From contig NZ_JARQWR010000001.1 of assembly GCF_030766725.1 (NCBI RefSeq), positions 310,001 to 374,000 on the forward strand: DNA of 64,000 bases, given 5' to 3'. Below are positions 54,395 to 62,472 of this stretch, in pieces; within the stretch, counting starts at the first letter, position 1, and each line of letters starts with the position of its first letter. Both the position numbers and the translations under genes were made by a program. Source of the DNA: Flavobacterium aerium. GTDB lineage: Bacteria > Bacteroidota > Bacteroidia > Flavobacteriales > Flavobacteriaceae. Below the pieces are notes generated by a model that was given only the letters and a program-made list of their open reading frames with translations, did not search any database and was not told the DNA's origin.

Positions 54395-55159
54395 TTGAAA
54401 GCTCAAATCCAACACCACGATAAACGTTTTGAAATTGATTTTTCAAAACCACTTGACATTTCTATTCCCTTAATAAATTCAGAAGCCAATCCGATTGCAT
54501 GGTATATCGATGCACCTAAAATTGAACCCGTTCGTTTTGGAGAATGGGTTGGGAAAGTAGGTGAAGGTTCCTCAACAAATTTCAATAATATATTTTTTAA
54601 CCCACACGGGCATGGCACACATACAGAATGTTTAGGGCACATTACAAAAACATTCTATAGTATCAATCAATCATTGAAAACGTTTTTCTTTACGGCACAA
54701 TTGATTTCTGTTACGCCAGAAGTTCACGGGGAAGATTTGATTATTACTCAAAAACAAATTGAGCAACTTTTAGGTAAAAATGCACCAGAAGCATTGGTGA
54801 TTAGAACGCTCCCAAATAAAGAAGAAAAACTCCATAAAAAATATTCACATACAAATCCACCCTATTTAGAAGAAGCTGCTGCACAATACATTCGTGAAAC
54901 TGGAATTCAACATTTATTGATTGATTTACCCAGTGTAGATCGGGAAGAAGATGAAGGACGATTAGTCGCACATAAAGCCTTCTGGAATGTGAAAGATGTA
55001 ATGAATGTAAATGAAGATGCCCGATTTTATGCAACAATTACAGAGATGATTTTTGTGCCTGAAGAGATTGAAGATGGAGACTATTTCTTGAATATTCAGA
55101 TTGCTTCTTTTGAAAATGATGCATCACCTAGTAAACCAATTTTATATAAAATAATGTAA
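54395..55159 (+). CDS. Cyclase family (kynurenine formamidase-like) hydrolase
   Basis: A 254-residue metal-dependent hydrolase of the cyclase/KynB family. The metal-binding HGHGTHTECLGHI (HxGTHxD-type; the usual Asp is Glu) and DLPSVDREEDEGRLVAHKAFW are visible. Relatives hydrolyse N-formylkynurenine or cyclic amides and esters. The start is a TTG at 54395 (KAQIQHHDKRFEIDF); no better start is nearby. It follows hemW by 21 bases and may share its transcript. The substrate is not known. Confidence 0.88.
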   Translation: MKAQIQHHDKRFEIDFSKPLDISIPLINSEANPIAWYIDAPKIEPVRFGEWVGKVGEGSSTNFNNIFFNPHGHGTHTECLGHITKTFYSINQSLKTFFFTAQLISVTPEVHGEDLIITQKQIEQLLGKNAPEALVIRTLPNKEEKLHKKYSHTNPPYLEEAAAQYIRETGIQHLLIDLPSVDREEDEGRLVAHKAFWNVKDVMNVNEDARFYATITEMIFVPEEIEDGDYFLNIQIASFENDASPSKPILYKIM

Positions 55160-55215
55160 TCTAAAAAATAGGTTTACATTTGAGAGTAAGGAACTATAGG
55201 AAAATCATAACTATT

Positions 55216-55581
55216 ATGAATATAGAATCATATTTTGAGTATTGTTTGTCTAAAAAGGGAGTAAGTGAACACTTTCCTTTTGATGAGAACACATTAGTAT
55301 TTAAAGTAGGCGGAAAAATGTTTGCTTTATCCTCCTTGATGAATTGGGAAAATGGGACCCCATCGGTCAATTTGAAATGTGATCCCGAACGAGCAGAAGA
55401 ACTACGAGGAGAATACAATGATATTAATCCAGGCTACCACATGAGCAAAGTACATTGGAATACGGTACATTTAAACGGCGATGTGCCCGATCGTTTTGTA
55501 CGAGAATTGATAGACCATTCCTATGAATTGGTTTTTAAAAGCTTGACAAAGAAAATTCAGGCTGAAATAGATGCCCAATAA
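55216..55581 (+). CDS. MmcQ/YjbR family protein
   Basis: A 121-residue protein of the YjbR fold: IESYFEYCLSKKGVSEHFPF at the N-terminus, VFKVGGKMFALSSL, VNLKCDPERAEELR, and YHMSKVHWNTVHL near the C-terminus. The CyaY-like fold is thought to bind DNA or act as an enzyme accessory, but no activity is established. The ATG at 55216 is chosen; a TTG at 55180 would add 12 basic residues not seen in the family. It probably forms an operon with its neighbours. Confidence 0.9.
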   Translation: MNIESYFEYCLSKKGVSEHFPFDENTLVFKVGGKMFALSSLMNWENGTPSVNLKCDPERAEELRGEYNDINPGYHMSKVHWNTVHLNGDVPDRFVRELIDHSYELVFKSLTKKIQAEIDAQ

Positions 55582-55620
55582 TCAGTTTTTACTAAATTTG
55601 TTTACTATTTAAATATACTA

Positions 55621-56409
55621 ATGAAAGAACAATTTAAAAAATTCCTAAACGAAGAGCAAGATCCAAAAGCAGTGGAGAAAATTACAACAAAGCTCAATGA
55701 TTTGTTAATGAAAAATGAGGAAATCTACTATATTGGAGTTCAAAAGAAACCCGCTCTTACGGTTTTTCCGGATAGCATTGTTCTAACGAATAAAAGAATT
55801 ATCATCTGTAAGCCAAAGAATTTAGGATTATCGATGGATTTCACAGACTATACTTGGGATGATATTGCAGGTGCTTTTGTGAAAGAAAATATATTAGGAT
55901 CTGATTTTTCATTTACCACAAAAACAGATTTGACCATTTCGATTGACTATATCCCAAAAACTCAAGCTAGAAAAATCTATACTTTTGCAAAAGAGCAATT
56001 GGAGATTTTAAAAGAGGGAGGAAATTTAAACCAACCGATTATAGAAGAAGTTAAAAAACCAGAAGATACAATTAGCTTTTTAATTGACGATGTAGAAGAA
56101 GAGGAAGAGCCAATTGTTGCTGAAACTATAGAAGAAACTCCAGAAGCAGGATTTTTTATTGAAGAAGTAGAAGTAGAAGAAGTGCAAAATTTTGCGGAAA
56201 TCATTCCTGCGCAACAACCGCGCTTTTTAGTAGATGAGCCTGTAATTCCAAAACAAGAATCAAGTACAAGTAAAGATCGTTCTTTAGGAGAATTATCTCA
56301 GGAAGAGCTATTTGATAAATTACAGAATTATAAAAAATTATTGGATAATGGATTAATTCTTCAAGGAGAATATGATGCATTCAAGAAAGAGATATTAAGC
56401 TATATGTAA
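55621..56409 (+). CDS. PH-domain protein with C-terminal SHOCT motif
   Basis: A 262-residue cytoplasmic protein. Residues about 20-125 form a bacterial PH domain (EEIYYIGVQKKPALTVFPDS, IVLTNKRIIICKPKN). A long acidic linker (about 145-205) follows. The last 40 residues (SLGELSQEELFDKLQNYKKL, DNGLILQGEYDAFKKEILS) are a SHOCT motif, a short helical oligomerisation unit. Bacterial PH/SHOCT proteins are poorly understood and may sense envelope or cytoplasmic stress. It ends in a strong shared terminator. Confidence 0.82.
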   Translation: MKEQFKKFLNEEQDPKAVEKITTKLNDLLMKNEEIYYIGVQKKPALTVFPDSIVLTNKRIIICKPKNLGLSMDFTDYTWDDIAGAFVKENILGSDFSFTTKTDLTISIDYIPKTQARKIYTFAKEQLEILKEGGNLNQPIIEEVKKPEDTISFLIDDVEEEEEPIVAETIEETPEAGFFIEEVEVEEVQNFAEIIPAQQPRFLVDEPVIPKQESSTSKDRSLGELSQEELFDKLQNYKKLLDNGLILQGEYDAFKKEILSYM

Positions 56410-56423
56410 TAGCTGATGTGATA

Positions 56424-56457
56424 TAAAAAAAGCCGAACGATATCGTTCGGCTTTTTT
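56424..56457. terminator. Bidirectional terminator between PH-domain and DUF4407 genes
   Basis: A perfect palindrome, AAAAAAAGCCGAACGAT then ATCGTTCGGCTTTTTTT, in the gap between two convergent genes. Confidence 0.93.
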
Positions 56458-56461
56458 TATG

Positions 56462-57562
56462 TTATAAAGTTCGCTTCTGTTTCTCTACAAAACTTTCAGC
56501 TTGTAATTCCAATAATTCCGTTGCCTTTTTGCGCTGGAGATTGTATAAATTTTTATCCTCAGCAATATCAGCATATACTTTATCATGCATGGAAGCGCTA
56601 GTTTTGACTAATAAGTCACGTTGGTATTTATCCTGCGCTAGTGTTGCTTTAAGTGCTGTTTCAATATCTTCCAGTTTGAAGTCATATTCACTTTTTGGAG
56701 ATAATAATTTAGCAATAATAGGAGACGTTTCAATCGCTAAAAACAAAAGCATGATGAAGAAAGAAGGCAGCCAAGGCAGTTTGTCCAAGGCATTGATTCG
56801 AGCCATTAATCCATCAAATTTATCAATTACAGGCTGACCTTCCGTTATTTTCTTGGATAAATCCGTCTGTAGCGAAGCGGCAGTTTTTTCTTTTTCCGTT
56901 ATTTTTAAAAGATTGTCTTTTCGTAAAGTTTCCAATTCGGCCAAAGCCGCATTATGTTTTTCTCGTTTTTCTTTAAAAACAGGACCCTTGCCAAGTTTCA
57001 TAGTACCTTTTGTACCTTCTGCTTCGGTAATATACGTTTCGTAAAGGGCATTAACTTCTTTTTCTTTGTTGGTAATTCCCTCTTTCAGTGCTTTTATTTC
57101 AGCATCATTCTTAGAAACATCTGCGTTAAAATATTGTGTGATTTGTTTCTTATTGGCAGCAGCCAAGTTGTTTTTTTCCTGTAATAAAACCGTGTCAATC
57201 TCTTTTTGGAATATTTTAATTTCCAAAGGTTTAGAAATTACAATGGCGATAATTACAGCCAAAGCAATTCGCGGTGTCGCTTGAAGAAATTCACTCCAAA
57301 AACTATCCCTTTTACGGATTGTAGAAACGATGAAACGATCAAGATTGAATATTAGCAATCCCCAGATAAGTCCAAAAAAGATGGAAGTGTATACATTGTC
57401 AAAGACAGTATAAAGTGCGTAAGAAGCCGCGATGAAAGCCATTACAGCTGTGAAGAACACAGTTGCGCCTATACCGGCAAATTTGTTTTGTTCCCCATTG
57501 GAACATGTGTCAATCAGATTCCTGTCGGCACCTGAACACAAGATGAAAAATTGTTTGAACAT
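56462..57562 (-). CDS. DUF4407 membrane protein with coiled coil
   Basis: A 366-residue DUF4407 protein: a short N-terminus with CSGADRNLIDTCSNGEQNKF, three membrane helices (about 30-110), a long Lys/Glu-rich coiled coil (about 125-250), a further helix (about 260-280), and a helical C-terminus. The arrangement suggests a large periplasmic or cytoplasmic coiled coil held by the membrane domain. Function is unknown. The ATG at 57562 (MFKQFFILCSGADRN) is preferred over one at 57613, which would add 17 His/Gln/Asn-rich residues encoded by a simple TGATT/GATGAT repeat. Confidence 0.88.
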   Translation of the reverse strand: MFKQFFILCSGADRNLIDTCSNGEQNKFAGIGATVFFTAVMAFIAASYALYTVFDNVYTSIFFGLIWGLLIFNLDRFIVSTIRKRDSFWSEFLQATPRIALAVIIAIVISKPLEIKIFQKEIDTVLLQEKNNLAAANKKQITQYFNADVSKNDAEIKALKEGITNKEKEVNALYETYITEAEGTKGTMKLGKGPVFKEKREKHNAALAELETLRKDNLLKITEKEKTAASLQTDLSKKITEGQPVIDKFDGLMARINALDKLPWLPSFFIMLLFLAIETSPIIAKLLSPKSEYDFKLEDIETALKATLAQDKYQRDLLVKTSASMHDKVYADIAEDKNLYNLQRKKATELLELQAESFVEKQKRTL

Positions 57563-57688
57563 GATTTTGATTTGATTTGATTGATGATGATGATTGTGCA
57601 AATTTAACGCCAATTTTTTAATTATGTTGTAAGATGCTGATACGTTTTGTTTTAGGGTGTCATTTATGCGGTGTTTATAAGGCGAATA

Positions 57689-58174
57689 TTATTGTTTTTT
57701 CTCAGAATTTATTTTGATTGGTACGATAAATTCTGTTCGTACGGATTTCCCATTAAGCTTAGCAGGAATCCATTTCGGGCAGTTTTTCATCACACGAATT
57801 GCTTCTTCTCCAGTTCCATAGCCAATATCACGGATTACTTTGATATTCGTTAGAGAACCATTTTCTTCCACGATTAAGGATATAAAAATGGACCCTTTTA
57901 TTACGTCACCACTATTCTCAGGCATTTTAAAGTTTTTGTCAAAATATTTTAAAAAACTGTTATTTCCTCCAGGAAAACTTGGCGGTGTATCTACACTAGT
58001 TACGGTATAGGTATCATTAGTTTTTAGAGCTTCAACTGGGCCTGTTTTTGCAGTATTATCATCATAAGCATCATTCTTTAGTTTTACGACCTCAATGATT
58101 TTGTTTTCTTGAGCATGAGCGTGAATACAAAAAAGAAATGCTGGAAAGAAGAATTTAAGAAGACGATTTTTCAT
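57689..58174 (-). CDS. Stand-alone TonB C-terminal domain protein
   Basis: A 161-residue exported protein (leader MKNRLLKFFFPAFLFCIHAHAQ). After a short linker comes a TonB C-terminal domain (FPGGNNSFLKYFDKNFKMPE, GSIFISLIVEENGSLTNIKVIRDIG, and terminal WIPAKLNGKSVRTEFIVPIKI). It lacks the membrane helix and proline spacer of true TonB. It lies downstream of the BlaI operon but after a terminator (58215-58238), so it may be a separate unit. With the gene at 58267 it forms a pair of paralogues. Confidence 0.85.
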   Translation of the reverse strand: MKNRLLKFFFPAFLFCIHAHAQENKIIEVVKLKNDAYDDNTAKTGPVEALKTNDTYTVTSVDTPPSFPGGNNSFLKYFDKNFKMPENSGDVIKGSIFISLIVEENGSLTNIKVIRDIGYGTGEEAIRVMKNCPKWIPAKLNGKSVRTEFIVPIKINSEKKQ

Positions 58175-58214
58175 AATGATTTTAGGATTAGATTATTATG
58201 TGAAAATACAAAAA

Positions 58215-58238
58215 AAACCACTCGGCTACGAGTGGTTT
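58215..58238 (-). terminator. Terminator ending the BlaI-controlled operon
   Basis: AAACCACTCG (58215-58224) pairs with CGAGTGGTTT (58229-58238) around GCTA, followed by T8 on the minus strand, 28 bases after the stop at 58267. Confidence 0.92.
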
Positions 58239-58266
58239 CAATATGATAGTATGAAAATAATATGTA

Positions 58267-58710
58267 CTAATTAGATATATTAATTGTGATTGGAAGAGTG
58301 AATTTCGTGCGAACTACTTTTTTTTCAACTTCACCCGGAATCCATTTTTCAGCATCTTTCAATACTCTGATAGCTTCTTGCCCAGTACCACTACCTAAGT
58401 CTCTAATGGTTTGAAAATGACTTAATGAGCCATCTTTTTCGATAATAAAACTAATGATGACTTGGCCACCTACAGTTACTTCTTTTGGGATTATGTAATT
58501 TTTTGCAATAACCTTATAGAATTGAGCAATCCCTCCTGGATATTCTGGCTGTACAGTTAAATTTTTACTTTCAATATAACTGTTTTCCCTTCCCGATTTT
58601 TTCTCCGCTTGTGCAAAAGTTGGTATACAGGATAAAAAAAATACCGCAATCAATGAAGCAAATGTAATCTTATTCAAGAAAGAGCTTTTATAGTTTAAAT
58701 TTTGTGTCAT
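58267..58710 (-). CDS. TonB C-terminal domain protein of the BlaI operon
   Basis: A 147-residue exported protein with a hydrophobic leader (about 12-35, IAVFFLSCIPTFAQ) and a TonB C-terminal domain (YPGGIAQFYKVIAKNYIIPKE, GQVIISFIIEKDGSLSHFQTI, terminal VRTKFTLPITINIS). It closely resembles the C-terminal domain of the M56 protein encoded 32 bases upstream and the protein at 57689, so the three domains are probably duplicates. No anchor other than the leader is seen. It may bind the same target as the M56 protein. Confidence 0.85.
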   Translation of the reverse strand: MTQNLNYKSSFLNKITFASLIAVFFLSCIPTFAQAEKKSGRENSYIESKNLTVQPEYPGGIAQFYKVIAKNYIIPKEVTVGGQVIISFIIEKDGSLSHFQTIRDLGSGTGQEAIRVLKDAEKWIPGEVEKKVVRTKFTLPITINISN

Positions 58711-58742
58711 TGTATTTTTTTGAGTAATAAATAGAAAGCGAA

Positions 58743-60047
58743 TTATTTTACATTTAATTTAATTGGCAAGGTGTAGACAACACGTACTTTGTTTTTTTTA
58801 ATCATACCAGGTGTCCATTGTTTAGAAGTTTGTGAAACTATATCGATAGCTTCTTTTTCTAATGATTTAGGAACTTCTGTAATACATTTAACATTAGATA
58901 AAGTCCCATCTTTTTCTACAATAAAACTAACAATGATTTTGGTTTTGTTAATGACACTTTTCTCGATGTCTTTTGGAATATTGAAATTTTGAGCAACATA
59001 TTTATAAAACTCAGACATCCCTTTTTTATACTCAGGATACACTGTTAGTTTGTCTACTGTGTATAGTTTTCTTCCTTCAGTCTCTGGCGGTGGCGGTGGC
59101 GGTGGTAATTGTTCTGATGGCGGTGGCGGTGGCGGAATGTCAGATTCAGAATTCGAAACTTTTTCTTTAGTTGCTTTTTTAGTCTTTTCCTGAGCTGTGA
59201 TTTCAGTACAGAATAAAAGGACTAGACCGAAGCATAATGGCAATAAGATAGCTTTTTTAAATAATGCTTTGTAGGCGGGGGTTGTCTTTGTCATCATTGT
59301 AAAACGTTTTTTTGTGATTAAAAAATTTAGATTACTTGTAACAGAAAATACAGGTTTCCAAGTGGCTTTTTCTAATAATAATGTTTGATAGGAAGGAACA
59401 TTGTTGTGAGAATGCACTACTTTTTCATCTGCTAAAAACTCATGATTTAGCTGAATCGCAGTTTTAAAAATATAGAGTAACGGATTGAACCAGAAAATGA
59501 CTTTTAAAATTTCAATAAATAACACATCATACGTGTGTTTTTGTATGACATGTGTAAGCTCATGGGTATACAATTCTTCTCGAATTGCTTGATTCGTATA
59601 ACCCTCTTTGTTTAAGAATATATAGTTTAGAAAAGTGTAGGGTAATATGTTTTCGGGTACTAAAATTAAAGTTGATTCATGGAATTGTTCGGTTGTATTG
59701 TTTTTAATTTTGGTCTTAATCTGGATTAAATTACGAACAAAACGAAATAATAAGATTGCTGTAATACAGCCATAAATACTCCAAAGTAAAAAGGATGCAT
59801 AATCGTTTGTGTTTCCAATAACCAGTTCGGGTAACTGAATAGATTTTACTATTTTTCCGGTAAAGACTCCTGAAATATTAGGATTGTACATTTCAAAATG
59901 GAAAAAGGGGATTGCCAATGAAAATAAAATACTAAACAGTAAGTAAAAACGATTGAAGCGATGCATTTTCTCTCGTTCTAAAACCAGATAATACATTGCT
60001 AAAAACAGCCCTAAACTGAGGGTTGATTTTATTAGAAAGTCTATCAT
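58743..60047 (-). CDS. M56 (BlaR1-type) membrane metallopeptidase fused to a TonB C-terminal domain
   Basis: A 434-residue membrane protein. The N-terminal M56 domain has four membrane helices (about 8-22, 36-52, 86-104, 262-280) and the cytoplasmic zinc motif HELTH (162-166), with NHEFLADEKV supplying the third ligand. Beyond the last helix come a proline spacer (305-310 and 315-321) and a TonB C-terminal domain (330-434) where BlaR1 has a penicillin-binding sensor. By analogy with BlaR1, a periplasmic signal would activate the protease to inactivate the BlaI protein encoded just upstream (four-base overlap). The signal, and the use of a TonB domain as sensor, are inferred. Confidence 0.9.
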   Translation of the reverse strand: MIDFLIKSTLSLGLFLAMYYLVLEREKMHRFNRFYLLFSILFSLAIPFFHFEMYNPNISGVFTGKIVKSIQLPELVIGNTNDYASFLLWSIYGCITAILLFRFVRNLIQIKTKIKNNTTEQFHESTLILVPENILPYTFLNYIFLNKEGYTNQAIREELYTHELTHVIQKHTYDVLFIEILKVIFWFNPLLYIFKTAIQLNHEFLADEKVVHSHNNVPSYQTLLLEKATWKPVFSVTSNLNFLITKKRFTMMTKTTPAYKALFKKAILLPLCFGLVLLFCTEITAQEKTKKATKEKVSNSESDIPPPPPPSEQLPPPPPPPETEGRKLYTVDKLTVYPEYKKGMSEFYKYVAQNFNIPKDIEKSVINKTKIIVSFIVEKDGTLSNVKCITEVPKSLEKEAIDIVSQTSKQWTPGMIKKNKVRVVYTLPIKLNVK

Positions 60048-60415
60048 TTTTGTTTCTTTTTAATTTCTTTATTGATGATTTGTTGAAGTTCTTCCAGTTC
60101 AGCAGTAGACAAATTAGTTTCTGTAGTAAAGAAAGAAGCAAATTGTGAAGCGGAATTATTAAAGAAATTTTTAATGAGTCCGTTAACGTGTTTAGAGAAG
60201 TAATCTGATTTTTTGATCAGAGAATAATATTCTCGTGAGTTCCCAAACGTATTGTAAGCCACCAAATTTTTATCGATCATGCGTTTTAATAGGGTAGCGA
60301 TCGTTGTGGGAGCTGGTTTTGGTTCGGGATAAGCATCTAATAAATCTTTCATGAATGCTTTTTCCAGTTTCCAAAGATGTTCCATTAATTGTTCTTCTGA
60401 ATTTGATAATTGCAT
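60044..60415 (-). CDS. BlaI/MecI/CopY family transcriptional repressor
   Basis: A 123-residue repressor with the BlaI winged helix (NSEEQLMEHLWKLEKAFMKD, PAPTTIATLLKRMIDKNLV) and a C-terminal dimerisation helix (TAELEELQQIINKEIKKKQK). The family binds TACA-NN-TGTA palindromes and is cleaved through a BlaR1-type protease. Its start codon region overlaps the M56 gene by four bases (ATGA), and the upstream lipoprotein gene ends 18 bases before it. A matching operator lies over the operon promoter. Confidence 0.94.
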   Translation of the reverse strand: MQLSNSEEQLMEHLWKLEKAFMKDLLDAYPEPKPAPTTIATLLKRMIDKNLVAYNTFGNSREYYSLIKKSDYFSKHVNGLIKNFFNNSASQFASFFTTETNLSTAELEELQQIINKEIKKKQK

Positions 60416-60433
60416 AGTCTATTTTTGATCGTT

Positions 60434-60925
60434 TTATTTAATATTATTTGTATTCGTTTGAGGATTTAAATCCGTGTAATAAACTAATGGTGTAAGCGGT
60501 ATTTCATTCCTATTAGCATCAAGTTCCCGGACTAATTCTCCTTTGTCGTAAATCATGATACCTGACAATTTACCATTTACATCATATGTTTTCCATTCCC
60601 CTGCATAAAACCAATGAAGTCCATCTAGTTTGGTTTTTCCTTTTTTATTTTTTTTCCCTTGTGCATCATAAAAAGTAACAGTACATGACGTTCCGTTGTA
60701 GCGCTCCTTTTTTATAAGTTTGCCCTTTTCATAATGACGCCATCTTTTGGTTTCTTCACCCTGACGATAAGAACCTTTGGAAAGATATTCAACACCATCG
60801 CGATTTTCTTTTTCAATCCAATAGCCTACTCTTTTTCCATCTTCCATACGGTTTGTGCTACAACTCGTAATAGATAATAATATTAATGCAACTAGAGGTA
60901 TTTGTATTGCAAGACGATTCTTCAT
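60434..60925 (-). CDS. MORN-like (YwqK family) lipoprotein, first gene of the BlaI operon
   Basis: A 163-residue lipoprotein (leader ending ITSCS, Cys at about 23). The mature part contains repeated GxWxxY-type units (RVGYWIEKENRDGVEYLSKG, RWRHYEKGKLIKKERYNG, EWKTYDVNGKLSGIMIYDKGE), as in MORN/YwqK proteins. Databases call YwqK an antitoxin in Bacillus, but no toxin gene is nearby and this name should not be carried over. As the first gene under BlaI control it may be the effector or a sensor partner at the cell envelope. Confidence 0.8.
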   Translation of the reverse strand: MKNRLAIQIPLVALILLSITSCSTNRMEDGKRVGYWIEKENRDGVEYLSKGSYRQGEETKRWRHYEKGKLIKKERYNGTSCTVTFYDAQGKKNKKGKTKLDGLHWFYAGEWKTYDVNGKLSGIMIYDKGELVRELDANRNEIPLTPLVYYTDLNPQTNTNNIK

Positions 60926-60941
60926 ATGCTAAAACTATAAT

Positions 60942-60967
60942 TGTAGATTTGTTTCTACAAATGTAGA
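60942..60967. promoter_or_regulatory. BlaI/MecI-type operator
   Basis: The 14-base palindrome TCTACA-AA-TGTAGA (60954-60967) contains the TACA-NN-TGTA core of BlaI/MecI operators. A third half-site TGTAGA lies at 60942-60947. It covers the -7 box of the promoter below. Confidence 0.72.
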
Positions 60968-60987
60968 ATAAAAAATTAATTCTGCAA
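60958..60987 (-). promoter_or_regulatory. Consensus promoter of the BlaI operon
   Basis: On the minus strand TTG (60985-60987), exactly 19 bases, and TACATTTG (60958-60965) form a full Bacteroidetes promoter, about 32 bases before the first start codon. The -7 box lies within the operator palindrome, so repressor and polymerase would exclude each other. Confidence 0.75.
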
Positions 60988-61002
60988 GTTTTTAACAAAA
61001 AA

Positions 61003-61025
61003 AATCCACTCATTATGAGTGGATT
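61003..61025 (-). terminator. Terminator of the M20 dipeptidase gene
   Basis: AATCCACTCAT pairs with ATGAGTGGATT, followed on the minus strand by T8, about 29 bases after the stop. Confidence 0.9.
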
Positions 61026-61053
61026 AGATTAAATGTTATGCATTTGCTACTGT

Positions 61054-62454
61054 TTAGCCTTTATGAAGCTCAGTGAAATATTTGTAGAATAATGGAATAG
61101 TTTCGATTCCTTTAAGGTAATTGAATATACCAAAATGTTCGTTAGGCGAATGAATAGCATCGCTGTCTAAACCAAATCCCATTAATATGGTTTTGCTTTT
61201 TAATTCTTTTTCAAATAATGCTACGATTGGAATACTACCTCCAGAACGAACAGGAATTGCAGGTACACCAAAAGTATCTTGGTATGCTTTACTGGCAGCT
61301 TGATATCCAATGCTATCAATAGGCGTAACATAACCTTGACCACCATGATGTGGTTTTACCACTACACGTACTCCTTTTGGAGCAATGCTTTCAAAGTGTT
61401 TAGTAAATAGTTCTGTAATTACTTTCCAATCCTGATTAGGAACTAAACGCATAGAGATTTTAGCAAAAGCTTTGCTAGCAATTACTGTTTTTGCACCTTC
61501 ACCAGTATAACCTCCCCAAATTCCGTTTACATCTAATGTAGGACGGATAGAGTTTCTTTCGTTTGTTACATAACCTGCTTCACCATATACATCCTCAATA
61601 TCCAATGCTTTTTTGTATTTATCCAAAGAGAAAGGTGCTTTAGCCATTTCTGCTCTTTCTGCAGCAGATAATTCTTCTACGTTATCATAAAAACCAGGAA
61701 TTGTAATATGATTGTTTTCATCATGTAATGAAGCAATCATTTTTGCTAATATATTGATCGGGTTTGCTACTGCGCCACCATATAAACCAGAATGTAAATC
61801 ACGGTTTGGACCAGTTACTTCAACTTCTACATAACTCAATCCACGTAATCCAGTAGTAATAGAAGGCTGCGTATTGCTAATCATTCCAGTATCTGAAATC
61901 AAGATTACATCATTTTTTAGTTTTTCCTGGTTGCGTTCTACGAACCATCCTAAACTAACAGATCCTACTTCTTCTTCACCTTCAATCATGAATTTCACAT
62001 TACAAGGCAACTCATTATTTTGAACCATGTATTCTAATGCCTTTACGTGCATATACATTTGTCCTTTATCATCACAAGCTCCACGAGCAAAGATGGCACC
62101 TTCTGGGTGAATTTCAGTTTTCTTAATAATTGGTTCAAATGGACCACTTTCCCATAACTCTAATGGATCAGCTGGTTGCACATCATAGTGACCGTATACC
62201 AATACAGTAGGTAATTTAGGATCGATCATTTTTTCTCCATATACAATTGGATAACCAGGTGTTTCGCAAATTTCAACGAAATCACAACCCGCTTTTTCAA
62301 GGCTCTTTTTTACCGCATTAGCAGTATCAATCACATCTTGAGCATAAGCAGAGTCAGCACTAACAGAAGGGATTTTTAATAATTCGACTAATTCATTGAT
62401 GAATCTTTCTTTGTTTTCTTGTATGTAAGCAGCAATATTATTCATGGTATTCAT
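61054..62454 (-). CDS. M20 family dipeptidase
   Basis: A 466-residue two-domain metallopeptidase of the carnosinase/CNDP type. Metal ligands are visible in VYGHYDVQPADP (His and Asp), GACDDKGQMYMH, and EGEEEVGS (catalytic and bridging Glu), with a dimerisation lid domain (about 205-380) and terminal HSPNEHFGIFN. It cleaves dipeptides in the cytoplasm; the exact specificity is not known. The start may be ATG 62454 or 62445; a minus-strand TATTTTTG box at 62474-62481 allows either. Confidence 0.93.
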   Translation of the reverse strand: MNTMNNIAAYIQENKERFINELVELLKIPSVSADSAYAQDVIDTANAVKKSLEKAGCDFVEICETPGYPIVYGEKMIDPKLPTVLVYGHYDVQPADPLELWESGPFEPIIKKTEIHPEGAIFARGACDDKGQMYMHVKALEYMVQNNELPCNVKFMIEGEEEVGSVSLGWFVERNQEKLKNDVILISDTGMISNTQPSITTGLRGLSYVEVEVTGPNRDLHSGLYGGAVANPINILAKMIASLHDENNHITIPGFYDNVEELSAAERAEMAKAPFSLDKYKKALDIEDVYGEAGYVTNERNSIRPTLDVNGIWGGYTGEGAKTVIASKAFAKISMRLVPNQDWKVITELFTKHFESIAPKGVRVVVKPHHGGQGYVTPIDSIGYQAASKAYQDTFGVPAIPVRSGGSIPIVALFEKELKSKTILMGFGLDSDAIHSPNEHFGIFNYLKGIETIPLFYKYFTELHKG

Positions 62455-62472
62455 GCGTTATTTATGTGTAGG

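Noticed and set aside
57563..57613. Longer start for the DUF4407 protein
   Set aside because: The extra 17 residues come from a simple TGATT/GATGAT repeat and are not family-like.
60434..60925. YwqK-type protein as half of a toxin-antitoxin pair
   Set aside because: It is a predicted lipoprotein outside the cytoplasm and no toxin gene adjoins it; the name comes from a distant Bacillus homologue.
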